Notes: generated from the letters alone by a model not told the origin. Positions 19,701-28,815 are shown, counted from the stretch's first letter. The stretch: 64,000 nt of DNA from Pantoea sp. alder81 (GCF_020179835.1 NZ_JAIUDA010000001.1:1-64000); one strand, 5' to 3'. Numbers and translations are program-made.

Positions 19701-20367
19701 GTTGCGTTCAATCAGGTAGTTGGCGGTGTTGAGATTGCCAATAAAGTAGTCGTTTTCGCCAAAGGCTAATGACGCCAACGCACTGAGCGCAGAAGGATAG
19801 CGGGTGATTTTCGCTTCCGGATAGCGCGCCTCGATCCAGGCGTCGCTCAGGTAGCCACGCGGCATGGCGATCTGCATCGGCGAATTATCATCACTCATTT
19901 CAGACATGATGTTATCGCGTGACACCATCGCAGGATAATCAGAGGCAAACGGGGGTACTTAACAGCAGTTCCGCGCCAGTGGGTTCCGGGCTGCCTGCGC
20001 TGTCTACCAGTATATCCACCTTGCCTTGCTGCAGGGCGTCGAGCGCCGCACTGCGACTGCTGTAATAGTGCGTGTTGATATGCAAACCAAGGTAGTGCAG
20101 GACTAAAGCGGTGTAGTCGGCGGAGATCCCTTCCAGCGTGTTGGCATCGATGACCATATCGAATGGCGGATTTTCAGGCGCGTAGATGGCGACGCTGACT
20201 TCGCGCTTTTCGCCCAGCCAGCGCCAGTCGTTGTCGGGCAGATCAAAGGTCAGCAGGACATTTTGTTCACGGCTGACCAACTGCATGATGCGGGGATCTT
20301 CAGCCCTGACTGGCTGACTCATCAGACAGAGTACCAGGCCAATCAGGAGGAGTAATTTCAACATCAA
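16755..20367 (-). pseudogene. EvgS/BvgS-like hybrid sensor kinase with a one-base frameshift
   Basis: Inner-membrane phosphorelay sensor. Order of parts: signal peptide (MMLKLLLLIGLVLCL), two Venus-flytrap binding domains in the periplasm, a membrane helix (FYWLAGIFAVLVL), a PAS domain, the histidine kinase with H-box ATMSHEIRTPISAI (near 18,206-18,225), the ATPase (GTGLGLAICEQM), a receiver with Asp in LVITDCSMP, and an HPt domain with His in RSLHRLAGS. The span is 3613 bases, one more than 1204 codons. The frame breaks in a run of five G (19951-19955): removing one base joins LLLSTP to FASDYPAMVS, restoring 1203 residues. As written, a 142-residue secreted fragment and a signal-less 1057-residue part result. 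Confidence 0.85.
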
Positions 20368-20371
20368 TGCG

Positions 20372-20995
20372 TCAGGCGATATTATTACGTTTGGCGAACT
20401 CGTAAAGGCCGACCATATTTTGAATGTCGAGCTTTTCCATTAATCGACGTTTGTAAGTGCTTACCGTTTTATCACTGATTTTCATTCTCTGTGCCATTTC
20501 CACCACTTTCATTCCTTTGGATAAATACACCAGCACCTGCAATTCTTTACTGGAGAGGCCGGCAATTTTATTTTTGTCTTCCTGAATATCATCCGGTAAT
20601 CCCTGACGTCTGCGATTTAAAGGAAAGAAGCCATATCCGGCATTAATCGCGCGAATGGCATCGTGCAGTTCGGTCATGTTATTGCGCTTGCTAATAAAAC
20701 CATCGGCACCCGCAGTGGCGCTGCGCTTGATATAGTGGTCAACGTCCTTGCCGGTCAGCACCAGAATGCCGCCGTTAAAGCCGTTGTGGCGCAGCCTTTG
20801 CACCAGATCGATGCCGTTATAAGAGGGCATGTCGATGTCCACGATGATCAAATCCGGCGACAGTTTTTTGGTCAGCGCTAATGCTTCAAATCCGTCATCC
20901 GTTTCGCCCACCACATTCATGTTGTCCGTTTCAAGCAGCAGTCTTAACGCCATCCGAACCACCGGATGGTCATCAACGATAAGAACTTCCTTCAT
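20372..20995 (-). CDS. EvgA/BvgA-like response regulator, copy 2
   Basis: NarL/FixJ-type response regulator, 207 residues, placed 4 bases upstream of the sensor kinase gene on the same strand, hence its operon partner. The receiver has DD at 8-9, the probable phosphorylated Asp53 (IVDIDMP) and a Lys in GFISK. The LuxR-type DNA-binding domain reads ISDKTVSTYKRRLMEKL. The close likeness to the regulator at 16115 points to duplication. EvgA relatives control acid and drug resistance; BvgA controls virulence. Targets here are unknown, though the P-type ATPase lies just upstream in the opposite direction. Confidence 0.85.
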   Translation of the reverse strand: MKEVLIVDDHPVVRMALRLLLETDNMNVVGETDDGFEALALTKKLSPDLIIVDIDMPSYNGIDLVQRLRHNGFNGGILVLTGKDVDHYIKRSATAGADGFISKRNNMTELHDAIRAINAGYGFFPLNRRRQGLPDDIQEDKNKIAGLSSKELQVLVYLSKGMKVVEMAQRMKISDKTVSTYKRRLMEKLDIQNMVGLYEFAKRNNIA

Positions 20996-21739
20996 ATGGC
21001 TGTCCTGTTTATTGCGGTGAATGGAATATTAATAAGAATTGGTTTTATTGGTTAACGGATTTTAAGAGTAAAGTTTAAATGGCGCAAATGATTATTTTGT
21101 AGGGGTTTCCTGATGCGATAAATATCATGCCCTGACGCATTATTTATATATTTACGATGGTGTTTTCTGAGTTTTTAAAAAGTGATAAATGATTTTATCT
21201 TAGGGTAGTGATGGAAACTCAACCTTAATCGACTATTCAAGGGTATCAATAAAATTTTCGCCATCGATTAATGTTTAGTTGCGCAGGGCCGGTGGCTCAT
21301 CAGAGTTGCGATGATAACGGATGAGGTTAAGGAAGTGATGAGTGACAGCCCAATCTTGTTTAGATAAGGTTTAACTTTCACCTAAAAGTAAAGTTATTTG
21401 TGTGGTTCTGAGATTTACGTCATGAAATGTCACCCTATTGATAATTTCCAGATGACATCATCTTGCGGCGATGTTGGTGGCGCTCTGGTTAGTTGATTGT
21501 TTTAATTAGATATATTAATTGATTCTATTATCGATTATTGAAGGGGTAATAGCCCTGTTGAATCAATTGCATCTGTCGGTATTAACTCCGTCAGGAGCGT
21601 GAATTAACTTAATTCAATTGAGGGAGTAATTAACAAAAACATGACCCCGGTCATCACGGTGGCAGTGAATATTATTAAAGTAGGCTTTTATTTTTGCTTC
21701 TCCTTTTTTCATTTCATTCTCAACCGTACGGGGTTAATT
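20996..21739. promoter_or_regulatory. Long A/T-rich divergent region before the P-type ATPase
   Basis: No gene seen in 744 bases. Features visible: an inverted repeat TAACTTT-N11-AAAGTTA (21372-21396); a possible promoter TTGAAT (21558-21563), 16 bases, TATTAA (21580-21585) pointing at the ATPase; and a hairpin ATGACC-CC-GGTCAT at 21641-21654. An in-frame ATG at 21641 would add 33 mostly hydrophobic residues to the ATPase, but its purine-rich site is 14 bases away. The long leader suggests regulation of the transcript, but I could not match it to a known riboswitch. Confidence 0.35.
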
Positions 21740-24439
21740 ATGACCGTTGTTCCTTTCCGTCCCGGGCGATCAGATTCATCTGTTCGACCCTTATATCAGC
21801 TCGACAGTGCCAGCGCCTTTAGCCGCTTAAACAGTTCGCCCAGTGGCTTGCAGACCGAAGAGGCGCAGGCGCGTCTGGCGGCTAACGGGCGCAACGTGCT
21901 GCCACAGAAAGCCGAAAAATCACTGCTGATGCGCTTTCTGGCGCACTTCAAAGATGTGCTGATCTATATCCTGCTGGCGGCAGCGGTGATTACCGCGGTG
22001 ATGGGCCATTGGGTAGATACCTTTGTCATTCTCGGCGTTGCTGTCATCAACGCACTGATTGGATTTATCCAGGAAAGTAACGCCGAGAAGTCATTGAAAA
22101 GCATTCAAAACATGCTGTCGAACGAAGCGATGGTATTGCGCGATGGGCGGCAGATTACCGTGCCGACCGAAGAGCTGGTGGTTGGTGACGTGGTGTTACT
22201 GCGTCCTGGCGACAAAATCCCTGCCGATCTGCGCTTGTTCGACGTGCACAATTTGCGGGTGGAAGAGGCCATTCTCACCGGAGAATCCACGGTGGTGTCC
22301 AAGTTGAGCGACGCGCTGGAGGGCGAAAAGTCGCTGGGCGATCGACTCAATCTGGCTTATTCCGGCACCACGGTGAGTTCCGGCACTGCCGCTGGCGTGG
22401 TGATCGCCACCGGCGGGGATACCGAGTTAGGGCACATCAACGCGATGATCTCTTCCATCGAAGAGGCAAAAACGCCGCTACTGGTGCAGATCGATAAACT
22501 CGGTAAGGCAATTTTTTACATCATTCTGTTGATGATGGCCGCGCTGTTTGTCTTCGGTTATCTGCTGCGCGATATTCCATTGGCGGAGTTGCTGCTGGCA
22601 GTGATCAGCCTGGCGGTCGCGGCGGTGCCAGAAGGTTTACCGGCCATCATCTCAATCATTCTCTCACTCGGCGTGCAGTCGATGGCGCGCAATCACGCCA
22701 TCATTCGCAAACTGCCAACGGTCGAAACTCTCGGCGCCATGTCGGTAATATGCTCCGATAAAACCGGCACGCTCACCATGAATGAAATGACGGTGAAAGC
22801 ACTGGTACTGGCGAACAGTCACTGGCGCATCAGTGGCAACAGCTATGAGCCGAAAGGAGAGTTTCATCTGGAAAGCGGCCAGCGCGATGAGGCGCTGCTT
22901 AACGGCTTTTTACAGACGGTGGATATCTGCAACGAGAGCCAACTGCGTCAGGATACTCAGGGTCACTGGGGGATAGTGGGTGGGCCCACCGAGGGCGCGC
23001 TCAAGGTGCTGGCGGCGAAAGCGGGTATCAACTCGGAATCTGTGCAGGTGCTGAGTAAGCTGCCGTTTGATTCGGCCTACAAATACATGGCCGTGAGCTG
23101 CCTGATTGATGGCAAGGCTTGCCTGCTGCTGACCGGCGCACCGGATGTGCTGCTCGCGCTGTGCCAGCAGCAGCAGGGCGAGAACGGCGCTGAAGCGCTG
23201 GATAGTGATTACTGGAATGCCGCGATCACCACTTATGCCAGCGAAGGGTTGCGCACCGTGGCCGCCGCCTGTCGCTGGCTACCGGAAGGCCGACAGCAGA
23301 TCGATCACGCCGATCTGCGCGAGGGCATGATGATGCTGGGTCTGGCGTGCATGATGGATCCGCCACGTCCGGAAGCGATTACCGCCATACGTGACTGTCA
23401 GCAGGCTGGAATCCGCGTCAAGATGATCACCGGCGATCACCCGGAAACGGCGATGGCCATCGGGCAGATGCTGGGGATCGGCAACAGCGACAGCGCCATC
23501 ACCGGTTATCAGCTGGAGCACATGGACGATGCAGAACTGGGCAAAGCGGCGCGTGAATACGACATTTTCGCACGCACCAGCCCGGAACATAAGCTGCGTC
23601 TGGTGAAAGCGCTGGCAGAGAGCGGGGAAATCGTCGGGATGACCGGCGATGGCGTGAATGATGCGCCTGCGTTAAAACAGGCCAATGTCGGCATCGCCAT
23701 GGGCATTAAAGGCACCGAGGTGACCAAAGAGTCGGCGGATATGATTCTGGCGGATGACAACTTCGCTACTATCGCGGCTGCGGTGAAAGAGGGGCGTCGC
23801 GTTTACGATAACCTGAAGAAAACTATCCTGTTCGTGATGCCGACCAACCTCGCGCAGGGGCTGTTGATCATCATCGCGATTTTGATGGGCAACCTGCTGC
23901 CGCTGACGCCGGTGCAGATCCTCTGGATGAACATGGCGACCTCGGCGACCCTGTCATTTGGGCTGGCATTCGAAGCCGCCGAGCGCAATATCATGCGCCG
24001 GCCACCGCGTAACGTGCGCAGCCATGTGATGGATGGTTACGCCATCTGGCGAGTGATTTTTGTTGGGCTGCTGATTTCCATCAGCGCCTTTGTGCTGGAA
24101 GCCTGGCTGCAGCCGCGCGGTTACTCGCCGGAGTTTATCCGTACGGTGCTGCTGCAGATGCTGGTCACTGCCCAGTGGGCGTATATGCTCAACTGCCGCA
24201 ACAGCGAGGGCTTCTCACTGGATAAAGGCTTGCTGAAAAATCGCGGCATCTGGCTGGTGACGCTGGTGCTGGTGGCGCTGCAGGCGATGATTATTTATCT
24301 GCCGCTGATGAATACGCTGTTTGGCACCGAGCCCCTGCCGATCAAATACTGGTTTATCTCGCTCGCGGTCAGCGCCGTGATTTTCGTGCTGGTGGAAATC
24401 GAGAAACAGTTGACGCGCGGCTGGCGCGTCGCCCGATAG
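21740..24439 (+). CDS. P-type cation-transporting ATPase (calcium/PMA-like)
   Basis: Inner-membrane P2-type ATPase of 899 residues from the chosen start (ATG after GGGG at 21730-21733). The N-terminal cation ATPase domain is followed by paired membrane helices (VLIYILLAAAVITAVM), the actuator motif ILTGEST, the ion-binding helix AAVPEGLPAI, the phosphorylated Asp in CSDKTGTLT, the hinge MTGDGVNDAPAL, and a C-terminal six-helix bundle. The PEGLP motif is that of calcium- or manganese-type pumps, and proton-type PMA pumps are less likely. It probably exports a divalent cation. It abuts the AI-2E-type gene, end to end. Confidence 0.85.
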   Translation: MTVVPFRPGRSDSSVRPLYQLDSASAFSRLNSSPSGLQTEEAQARLAANGRNVLPQKAEKSLLMRFLAHFKDVLIYILLAAAVITAVMGHWVDTFVILGVAVINALIGFIQESNAEKSLKSIQNMLSNEAMVLRDGRQITVPTEELVVGDVVLLRPGDKIPADLRLFDVHNLRVEEAILTGESTVVSKLSDALEGEKSLGDRLNLAYSGTTVSSGTAAGVVIATGGDTELGHINAMISSIEEAKTPLLVQIDKLGKAIFYIILLMMAALFVFGYLLRDIPLAELLLAVISLAVAAVPEGLPAIISIILSLGVQSMARNHAIIRKLPTVETLGAMSVICSDKTGTLTMNEMTVKALVLANSHWRISGNSYEPKGEFHLESGQRDEALLNGFLQTVDICNESQLRQDTQGHWGIVGGPTEGALKVLAAKAGINSESVQVLSKLPFDSAYKYMAVSCLIDGKACLLLTGAPDVLLALCQQQQGENGAEALDSDYWNAAITTYASEGLRTVAAACRWLPEGRQQIDHADLREGMMMLGLACMMDPPRPEAITAIRDCQQAGIRVKMITGDHPETAMAIGQMLGIGNSDSAITGYQLEHMDDAELGKAAREYDIFARTSPEHKLRLVKALAESGEIVGMTGDGVNDAPALKQANVGIAMGIKGTEVTKESADMILADDNFATIAAAVKEGRRVYDNLKKTILFVMPTNLAQGLLIIIAILMGNLLPLTPVQILWMNMATSATLSFGLAFEAAERNIMRRPPRNVRSHVMDGYAIWRVIFVGLLISISAFVLEAWLQPRGYSPEFIRTVLLQMLVTAQWAYMLNCRNSEGFSLDKGLLKNRGIWLVTLVLVALQAMIIYLPLMNTLFGTEPLPIKYWFISLAVSAVIFVLVEIEKQLTRGWRVAR

Positions 24440-24440
24440 T

Positions 24441-25442
24441 TCACGCTGGCTGGCGCAGTGCCAGCCAGACTTTTTTCAGCAGGAAGGTGAGGGGAATCGC
24501 CAGTATCGCACCGGTCATGCCGAGCAGTGCTTGCCAGAACAGGAAGGCCAGCAGCTGCACGGTCAGGGTGAGATTCAGGCGCTTGCCGAGCATCAGTGGC
24601 TCCAGCACCGAACTGAGCAACAGGTTCAGCACCACAAAGAATCCCACCAGCATCAGGCTGGTTTGGATATCGAACAGGATAAAGGTTTGGATCACCGGTG
24701 GAATGGCCGCCAGAAAGGATCCGAGCACCGGAATGTAGTTGAAGATAAACATCAGCACGCCCCACAGGAAGGCGAACTTTAATCCCAGCAAATGCGCCAT
24801 GCCCCAGACAATCACGCCGCCCAACAGGCCGGTTAGCGTTTTCACCCGCGCATAAACAATCACACTCTGAATCCCTTCTTCCAGCGCGATAAACAGCGCA
24901 GTGTGCTGCTTACTGGCGCGCAGCGTGCGTTTCAGCAGCGGCAGCTCAACCAGCATAAACAGCAGCATCAGAAACACCATCAGCCACCACGAGAGCAGGC
25001 CAGGGATCATCGACAGCTGCGTAGTGACGAAACGCACCACGGCACCGGCATCAACAAAATTCAGCATCTCATCGGCGGTCAGGGCAATGCCCATCTGGCT
25101 TAGCGAAAATGTCAGGTATTGCAGCTTGGCTGCCACCAGATTGGGTGCCTGACGGCTGAGTTTGATCAGGTCGGGCGCGGAGGCGCTGAGTGACATGATG
25201 GTGATGACGATCAGCAGCAGCAGGATGGCAATCACCAGCAGAGAAGAGAGCACGCGCGGAATACGATAGTGCGCCAGGCGGCTAATCAGCGGATCGAGCA
25301 TCACGGCGAGGAAGATGGCCAGCAGCACCTGATTAATCAGCGGCGCGCCGAGCCTTAGTCCTAACAACACAATTGTCAGGCAAGCGAGTAAAAACAGGGC
25401 TTGTGCCAGTGGCGAGAGGGATTTTAACCAACCCTGGTGCAT
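24441..25442 (-). CDS. AI-2E/PerM-type membrane protein, first copy
   Basis: Integral membrane protein of the AI-2 exporter (UPF0118, PerM/TqsA) family, about 333 residues from the start at 25442. An alternative start at 25475 would add 11 residues; GGAG precedes 25442 by 11 bases. Hydrophobic segments include ALFLLACLTIVLLGL, a central cytosolic-domain pair, and the family C-terminal region FNYIPVLGSFLAAIPPVI with the proline-rich loop. Family members export the signal AI-2 or act as sodium/proton antiporters; the substrate cannot be told. It is followed end to end by the P-type ATPase and preceded by a second family member. Confidence 0.75.
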   Translation of the reverse strand: MHQGWLKSLSPLAQALFLLACLTIVLLGLRLGAPLINQVLLAIFLAVMLDPLISRLAHYRIPRVLSSLLVIAILLLLIVITIMSLSASAPDLIKLSRQAPNLVAAKLQYLTFSLSQMGIALTADEMLNFVDAGAVVRFVTTQLSMIPGLLSWWLMVFLMLLFMLVELPLLKRTLRASKQHTALFIALEEGIQSVIVYARVKTLTGLLGGVIVWGMAHLLGLKFAFLWGVLMFIFNYIPVLGSFLAAIPPVIQTFILFDIQTSLMLVGFFVVLNLLLSSVLEPLMLGKRLNLTLTVQLLAFLFWQALLGMTGAILAIPLTFLLKKVWLALRQPA

Positions 25443-25463
25443 GGGTGCGATTCTCCAGTAAGC

Positions 25464-25490
25464 GGCGGTTGCCAAAACAGAACAACCGCC
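25464..25490. repeat. Intercistronic hairpin between the two AI-2E-type genes
   Basis: GGCGGTTG (25464-25471) pairs with CAACCGCC (25483-25490), leaving an 11-base loop. It fills the gap between the stop at 25506 and the next start on the minus strand. There is no T-run, so it may slow RNA decay or partly stop transcription, giving unequal expression of the pair. Confidence 0.4.
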
Positions 25491-25505
25491 TGATGGGGAA
25501 ACGGC

Positions 25506-26609
25506 TTACTCGCGCGTTTTTCCCTCTTCGATAAACTCTTCGTCGATCTCTTCGGCGTTTTCACGGTTGTCACGACCCGAGAGCAGATTCCAGCAGGCGA
25601 TAAACAGCGCTGCAATCAGCGGACCAATGACAAAACCGTTGATACCGTAAACTTCCATGCCGCCCAGTGTAGCGATCAGGATCAAGTAGTCCGGCATTTT
25701 GGTGTCTTTACCCACTAACAGCGGACGCAGGATGTTGTCCACCAGGCCTACAATCACCACAAAGAAGCCGACCAGGAACAAGCCTTTCCATACTGCGCTG
25801 GTGGCGAAGAAGAAGATGGCAGCGGGCACCCAGACAATCGCTGAACCCACAGCAGGGATCAGCGACAGGAACGCCATCAACGCACCCCAGAGTAAGCTGC
25901 CGTCAATGCCGGTGAACCAGAAGGCAAGACCGCCCAACACACCCTGAACCACCGCGACCACCACCGTGCCTTTGACGGTAGCGCGTGAGACGGCGGCAAA
26001 TTTCACCATTAGATGATGTTTAACATAGGTGGAGAGCGGCAGGGCTTCCAGTATTAAGTTGACCAACCATGCACCATCCTTCAGCAGGAAGAACAGCAGG
26101 TAGAGCATCACGCCAAATCCGACGGTGAAGGTGAAGGTGCCTTTGCCGATCAGGAAGACGCTACCCGCCATATACTGACCGCCTTTGAGCGCGAACTCAG
26201 ACAGCTTCTGCTGTAATTTGCCAGCGTCATTCAGATTATGATCGGTGAGATAACTTTGTGCCCAACCCGGTAAATGTTGGATCAGATCAGCAAACACCGC
26301 CGGGAACTGCGAGGAGTTGTTCTGCAGCTTGGTGTACACCGTGTTGACTTCCACCACCATTGACGAGGTGATGATCGCCAATGGCGTGAACACGATCAGA
26401 CAGATGATCGCCAGGGTGGCAAAGGCAGCGAGTCCGTTACGATCGCCCATTTTGCGGCGTAACAGCGACTTCAGTGGATGGAAGATCACCGCCAGAATGG
26501 CAGCCCAGAAAATGGCGGAGAAATAAGGTGTCAGCACATCGAAAAAGGCGACCGTGACGATCGCTAAAATCACAATAAAGAAACCGAAGTTAAGGCCTTT
26601 GATACGCAT
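25506..26609 (-). CDS. AI-2E/YdiK-type membrane protein, second copy
   Basis: Membrane protein of the same AI-2 exporter superfamily, 367 residues, close in length to E. coli YdiK. Segments: two N-terminal helices (FFIVILAIVTVAFFDVL), a large middle domain, then VVAVVQGVLGGLAFWFTG, LLWGALMAFLSLIPAVGSAI with the conserved proline region, and a last helix before an acidic tail rich in Glu. Paired tandem members of the family suggest duplication, although likeness between the two is modest. It is transcribed ahead of the 24441 gene with a 63-base gap holding a hairpin. Transported substrate unknown. Confidence 0.75.
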   Translation of the reverse strand: MRIKGLNFGFFIVILAIVTVAFFDVLTPYFSAIFWAAILAVIFHPLKSLLRRKMGDRNGLAAFATLAIICLIVFTPLAIITSSMVVEVNTVYTKLQNNSSQFPAVFADLIQHLPGWAQSYLTDHNLNDAGKLQQKLSEFALKGGQYMAGSVFLIGKGTFTFTVGFGVMLYLLFFLLKDGAWLVNLILEALPLSTYVKHHLMVKFAAVSRATVKGTVVVAVVQGVLGGLAFWFTGIDGSLLWGALMAFLSLIPAVGSAIVWVPAAIFFFATSAVWKGLFLVGFFVVIVGLVDNILRPLLVGKDTKMPDYLILIATLGGMEVYGINGFVIGPLIAALFIACWNLLSGRDNRENAEEIDEEFIEEGKTRE

Positions 26610-26791
26610 TCAATAGTCTCGTAAGTAAACGTGGCGATTGAACTATAGAACGTGATTCGCGGAATGTAATGCTTTTAGCCAAGGCGTGCGGACATCGGAT
26701 GTCCCGATCTGTCCCGCTGATGTCTGCAAGCGGGCTGGTGCAATAGCTGAATCGCGGTGATGATGGTAAAAAATCTGACAGGAGATGAACC

Positions 26792-27031
26792 ATGCTGGAA
26801 CTGCGTCCCAACTGCGAATGCTGTGATAAAGACTTACCGCCGGACTCACCTGATGCGCGTATCTGCTCGTTCGAATGCACCTATTGTGTCGAGTGCGTGG
26901 AAACCACGCTGAACCACCGCTGCCCGAACTGTGAGGGTGAATTGGTGCGCCGTCCGGTGCGACCGGCGGCGGCGTTAGCACGTCATCCGGCCTCGACCAC
27001 GCGTCATTTATCGGCTTCCGCAACGCGCTGA
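26792..27031 (+). CDS. DUF1272 cysteine-rich small protein
   Basis: Protein of 79 residues in the DUF1272 family. Eight cysteines, in CECC, CSFECTYC, CVEC and CPNC (the pattern begins NCECCDKDLPPDSPDARICS), point to a treble-clef or zinc-ribbon fold binding one or two zinc ions. The basic C-terminal tail after CPNCEGELVRRPVRP is probably disordered. Function unknown. AGGAGATG lies just before the start. Its last 28 bases overlap the 3' end of the DUF523 gene on the other strand. Confidence 0.8.
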   Translation: MLELRPNCECCDKDLPPDSPDARICSFECTYCVECVETTLNHRCPNCEGELVRRPVRPAAALARHPASTTRHLSASATR

Positions 27032-27495
27032 ATGAGTTCGCACAGCTGCGCTTCGTTAAAGACTTCGATGCCGTGCTGGCGTAGCAGGGCGGCGGCCACC
27101 CCGTTGCCTGCAATTTTTTCGCCGCTAAAGTGGCCATTATAAATCTGCCGACTGCCGCAGGTTGGGCTGCCATCGGTGAGCAGGGCAAATCGACACTGCG
27201 CTTCCTGCGCGGCGCGCAACGCTAGCCAGGCTGCCAGCACATAGTGCTGTGTCACATCGTCGCCGTTGGATTCAAGAATTTTCGCCTCACCCATGAGAAC
27301 CTGTTCAGCACTGCCGCCACGAATTTCAGCCGGCAATCGCGGGGTGTTCAGGCCTGCCGCCAACTCGGGGCAGTGGATCACCAGACGATGTTCGGCGCGC
27401 CACCGCGCCAGCGTGCGGGAGATGAGCAACTTATCGCTGCCATTATAACGAACCGTAAATCCCATCAGGCAGGCACTGACTAATATTCTTTCCAT
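27004..27495 (-). CDS. DUF523 (YbbK-type) protein
   Basis: Protein of 163 residues in the DUF523 family, which accounts for the conserved N-terminal ILVSACLMGFTVRYNG and the Cys-containing motifs VIHCPELAAGL and TDGSPTCGSRQIYNG. The cysteine positions suggest metal or thiol chemistry, but the function is unknown. The start at 27495 is chosen because GGGAGGGAG lies immediately upstream; a start at 27573 has none. It converges on DUF1272 with a 28-base overlap. Confidence 0.75.
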   Translation of the reverse strand: MERILVSACLMGFTVRYNGSDKLLISRTLARWRAEHRLVIHCPELAAGLNTPRLPAEIRGGSAEQVLMGEAKILESNGDDVTQHYVLAAWLALRAAQEAQCRFALLTDGSPTCGSRQIYNGHFSGEKIAGNGVAAALLRQHGIEVFNEAQLCELIQRVAEADK

Positions 27496-28304
27496 GACTC
27501 CCTCCCTCGGAAATAAATTGCCGCGGTAACCCAATATTCTAACGCTGACAACGAAGTTGAAATAAACATCCATTCATCAATGCAAAGCTGCGCTATATTT
27601 AGCGCGATATTAATCACGATCGTGAATTAATTGGGGTGCGCCGGGATTCTAACTTATTAATGCCGTGGAAATTGATGAATAACGCTGAAGTCTGCCGGGC
27701 AAACAGGACTGAAAGCGCATTGTGAAACCAATGGCATTGATTTGGTTGCGTTTTATTGCCTGGTTATTGTGTGGTTATCACGGGTGAAAGGTTCATTTCA
27801 ATCACCACGCTGGCGTGAAATTTATCAACCCCAGCTATTCTGGTCAGAGCACAGACCTTATTTGTGCGTCAGAACTGTCACACAGCAGATTATTTCTTTG
27901 AGCCGTTTTATTTTTACGGTTTTTTCCGAAAAGCAGGGGTTTTTAAAAGAATTTTGCATTTTAAAATGGTATTGTTTACCCGCAATGCTAGTGATGTGGC
28001 GTTGTGTGCTTCAGTTTTACCCTCATTTTTTAGGGTTTACCCGCTTTATGCAATTTATGGAAATAGCATTCTCCACCCGATCCTCGCGATCGGGTTTCTT
28101 TCCTTTCCCCCTGTAATATCAATCCCGCTCACTTTAAGACCAGATAATGTCAGAAAAGACACAATCGTTAAGAAAGCGCTAATTTGCAGTAATGTATTGT
28201 AAGTCTCCGGTTTTTAAGAGTTTTGGAAATCCTCTTTTGCTTCCGATTGGTGAATAGTATCTCTCGACGGCGCAGTAACTGCCGTTATCATTGGAGGCAA
28301 CATC
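27496..28304. other. Long gap upstream of the RcnB-like gene: possible small RNA and operator
   Basis: No convincing gene; a 124-codon plus-strand frame (27742-28116) has no ribosome site or family likeness. At 27609-27631 there is a near-palindrome ATTAATCACGATCGTG followed by AATTAAT, a candidate operator. A weak hairpin CCGT/ACGG with a T-run lies at 27903-27926. A strong terminator at 28075-28106 closes a transcript with no gene before it, which could be a small RNA ending about 200 bases before the RcnB-like gene. Confidence 0.35.
28075..28106 (+). terminator. Rho-independent terminator with no gene upstream on its strand
   Basis: ACCCGATC (28075-28082), loop CTCGC, GATCGGGT (28088-28095), then TTCTTTCCTTT. 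The only gene before it on the plus strand is DUF1272, over 1 kb away. Confidence 0.7.
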
Positions 28305-28778
28305 ATGAAAAAAACAACATTAAGTCTTATTGCGTCACTTATTGCATGCAGCACACTGTTCTCTTCCGTCTCCTGGGCAGATGGCCCGGGCGACCAACGC
28401 TGGCAGCAGCACGGCGGCGACCAGCATCAGGATCATGGGCGTGGCCCTGACCATGGTGGCGATCGCGGTCCGGATCACGGCAATAATCGCGGCCCCGATC
28501 GTGGCCCAGACCATCATGATCGTTACGCCGATCATCGCGGCCCAGATGGACACCACGACGGCGATCACTTCGCCTGGAACGGCCATGACTTCCGTCGCGG
28601 TCACCCAATGCCGCCAGAATACCGTGGCCCGCACTATCGTGTAGATGACTGGCGTGAACGTCGTCTGCCGGAGCCACCGCGCGGTGAGTACTGGTCTTAC
28701 GTTGACGGCAATTACGTCCTGATTGCTGCCGCCACTGGCGTGATCACCTCTCTGCTGCTGAACGGCGCTTTCAACTAA
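28305..28778 (+). CDS. RcnB-like periplasmic protein, His/Asp-rich
   Basis: Secreted protein of 157 residues with a clear signal peptide (about residues 1-25, cut after VSWA). The middle (about 26-100) is a low-complexity run of His, Asp, Gly and Arg in loose repeats of the type RGPDHGGD, able to bind nickel, cobalt or other metal ions. The C-terminal part (YRVDDWRERRLPEPPRG, YWSYVDGNYVLIAAATGVI) matches the RcnB domain with its final membrane-associated helix. RcnB of E. coli takes part in nickel and cobalt homeostasis, but here no rcnA or rcnR is next to it, so the metal is uncertain. GGAGG precedes the ATG. Confidence 0.8.
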   Translation: MKKTTLSLIASLIACSTLFSSVSWADGPGDQRWQQHGGDQHQDHGRGPDHGGDRGPDHGNNRGPDRGPDHHDRYADHRGPDGHHDGDHFAWNGHDFRRGHPMPPEYRGPHYRVDDWRERRLPEPPRGEYWSYVDGNYVLIAAATGVITSLLLNGAFN

Positions 28779-28786
28779 TCTCTCTC

Positions 28787-28815
28787 ACGGATGGCTACGG
28801 CCATCCGTGTTTCTC
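28787..28815 (+). terminator. Terminator of the RcnB-like gene
   Basis: ACGGATGGC (28787-28795), loop TACG, GCCATCCGT (28800-28808), then GTTTCTCTC. The stem is perfect over 9 pairs and starts 8 bases after the stop codon. Confidence 0.75.

Noticed and set aside
21541-21740. yybP-ykoY manganese riboswitch in the ATPase leader
   Set aside because: GGGG-UAAUAG near 21,542 recalls the conserved start, but the other conserved loop sequences are not seen.
27742-28116. A 124-codon open frame before the RcnB-like gene
   Set aside because: No ribosome site and an unusual composition rich in Phe and Arg; it crosses the terminator at 28075.
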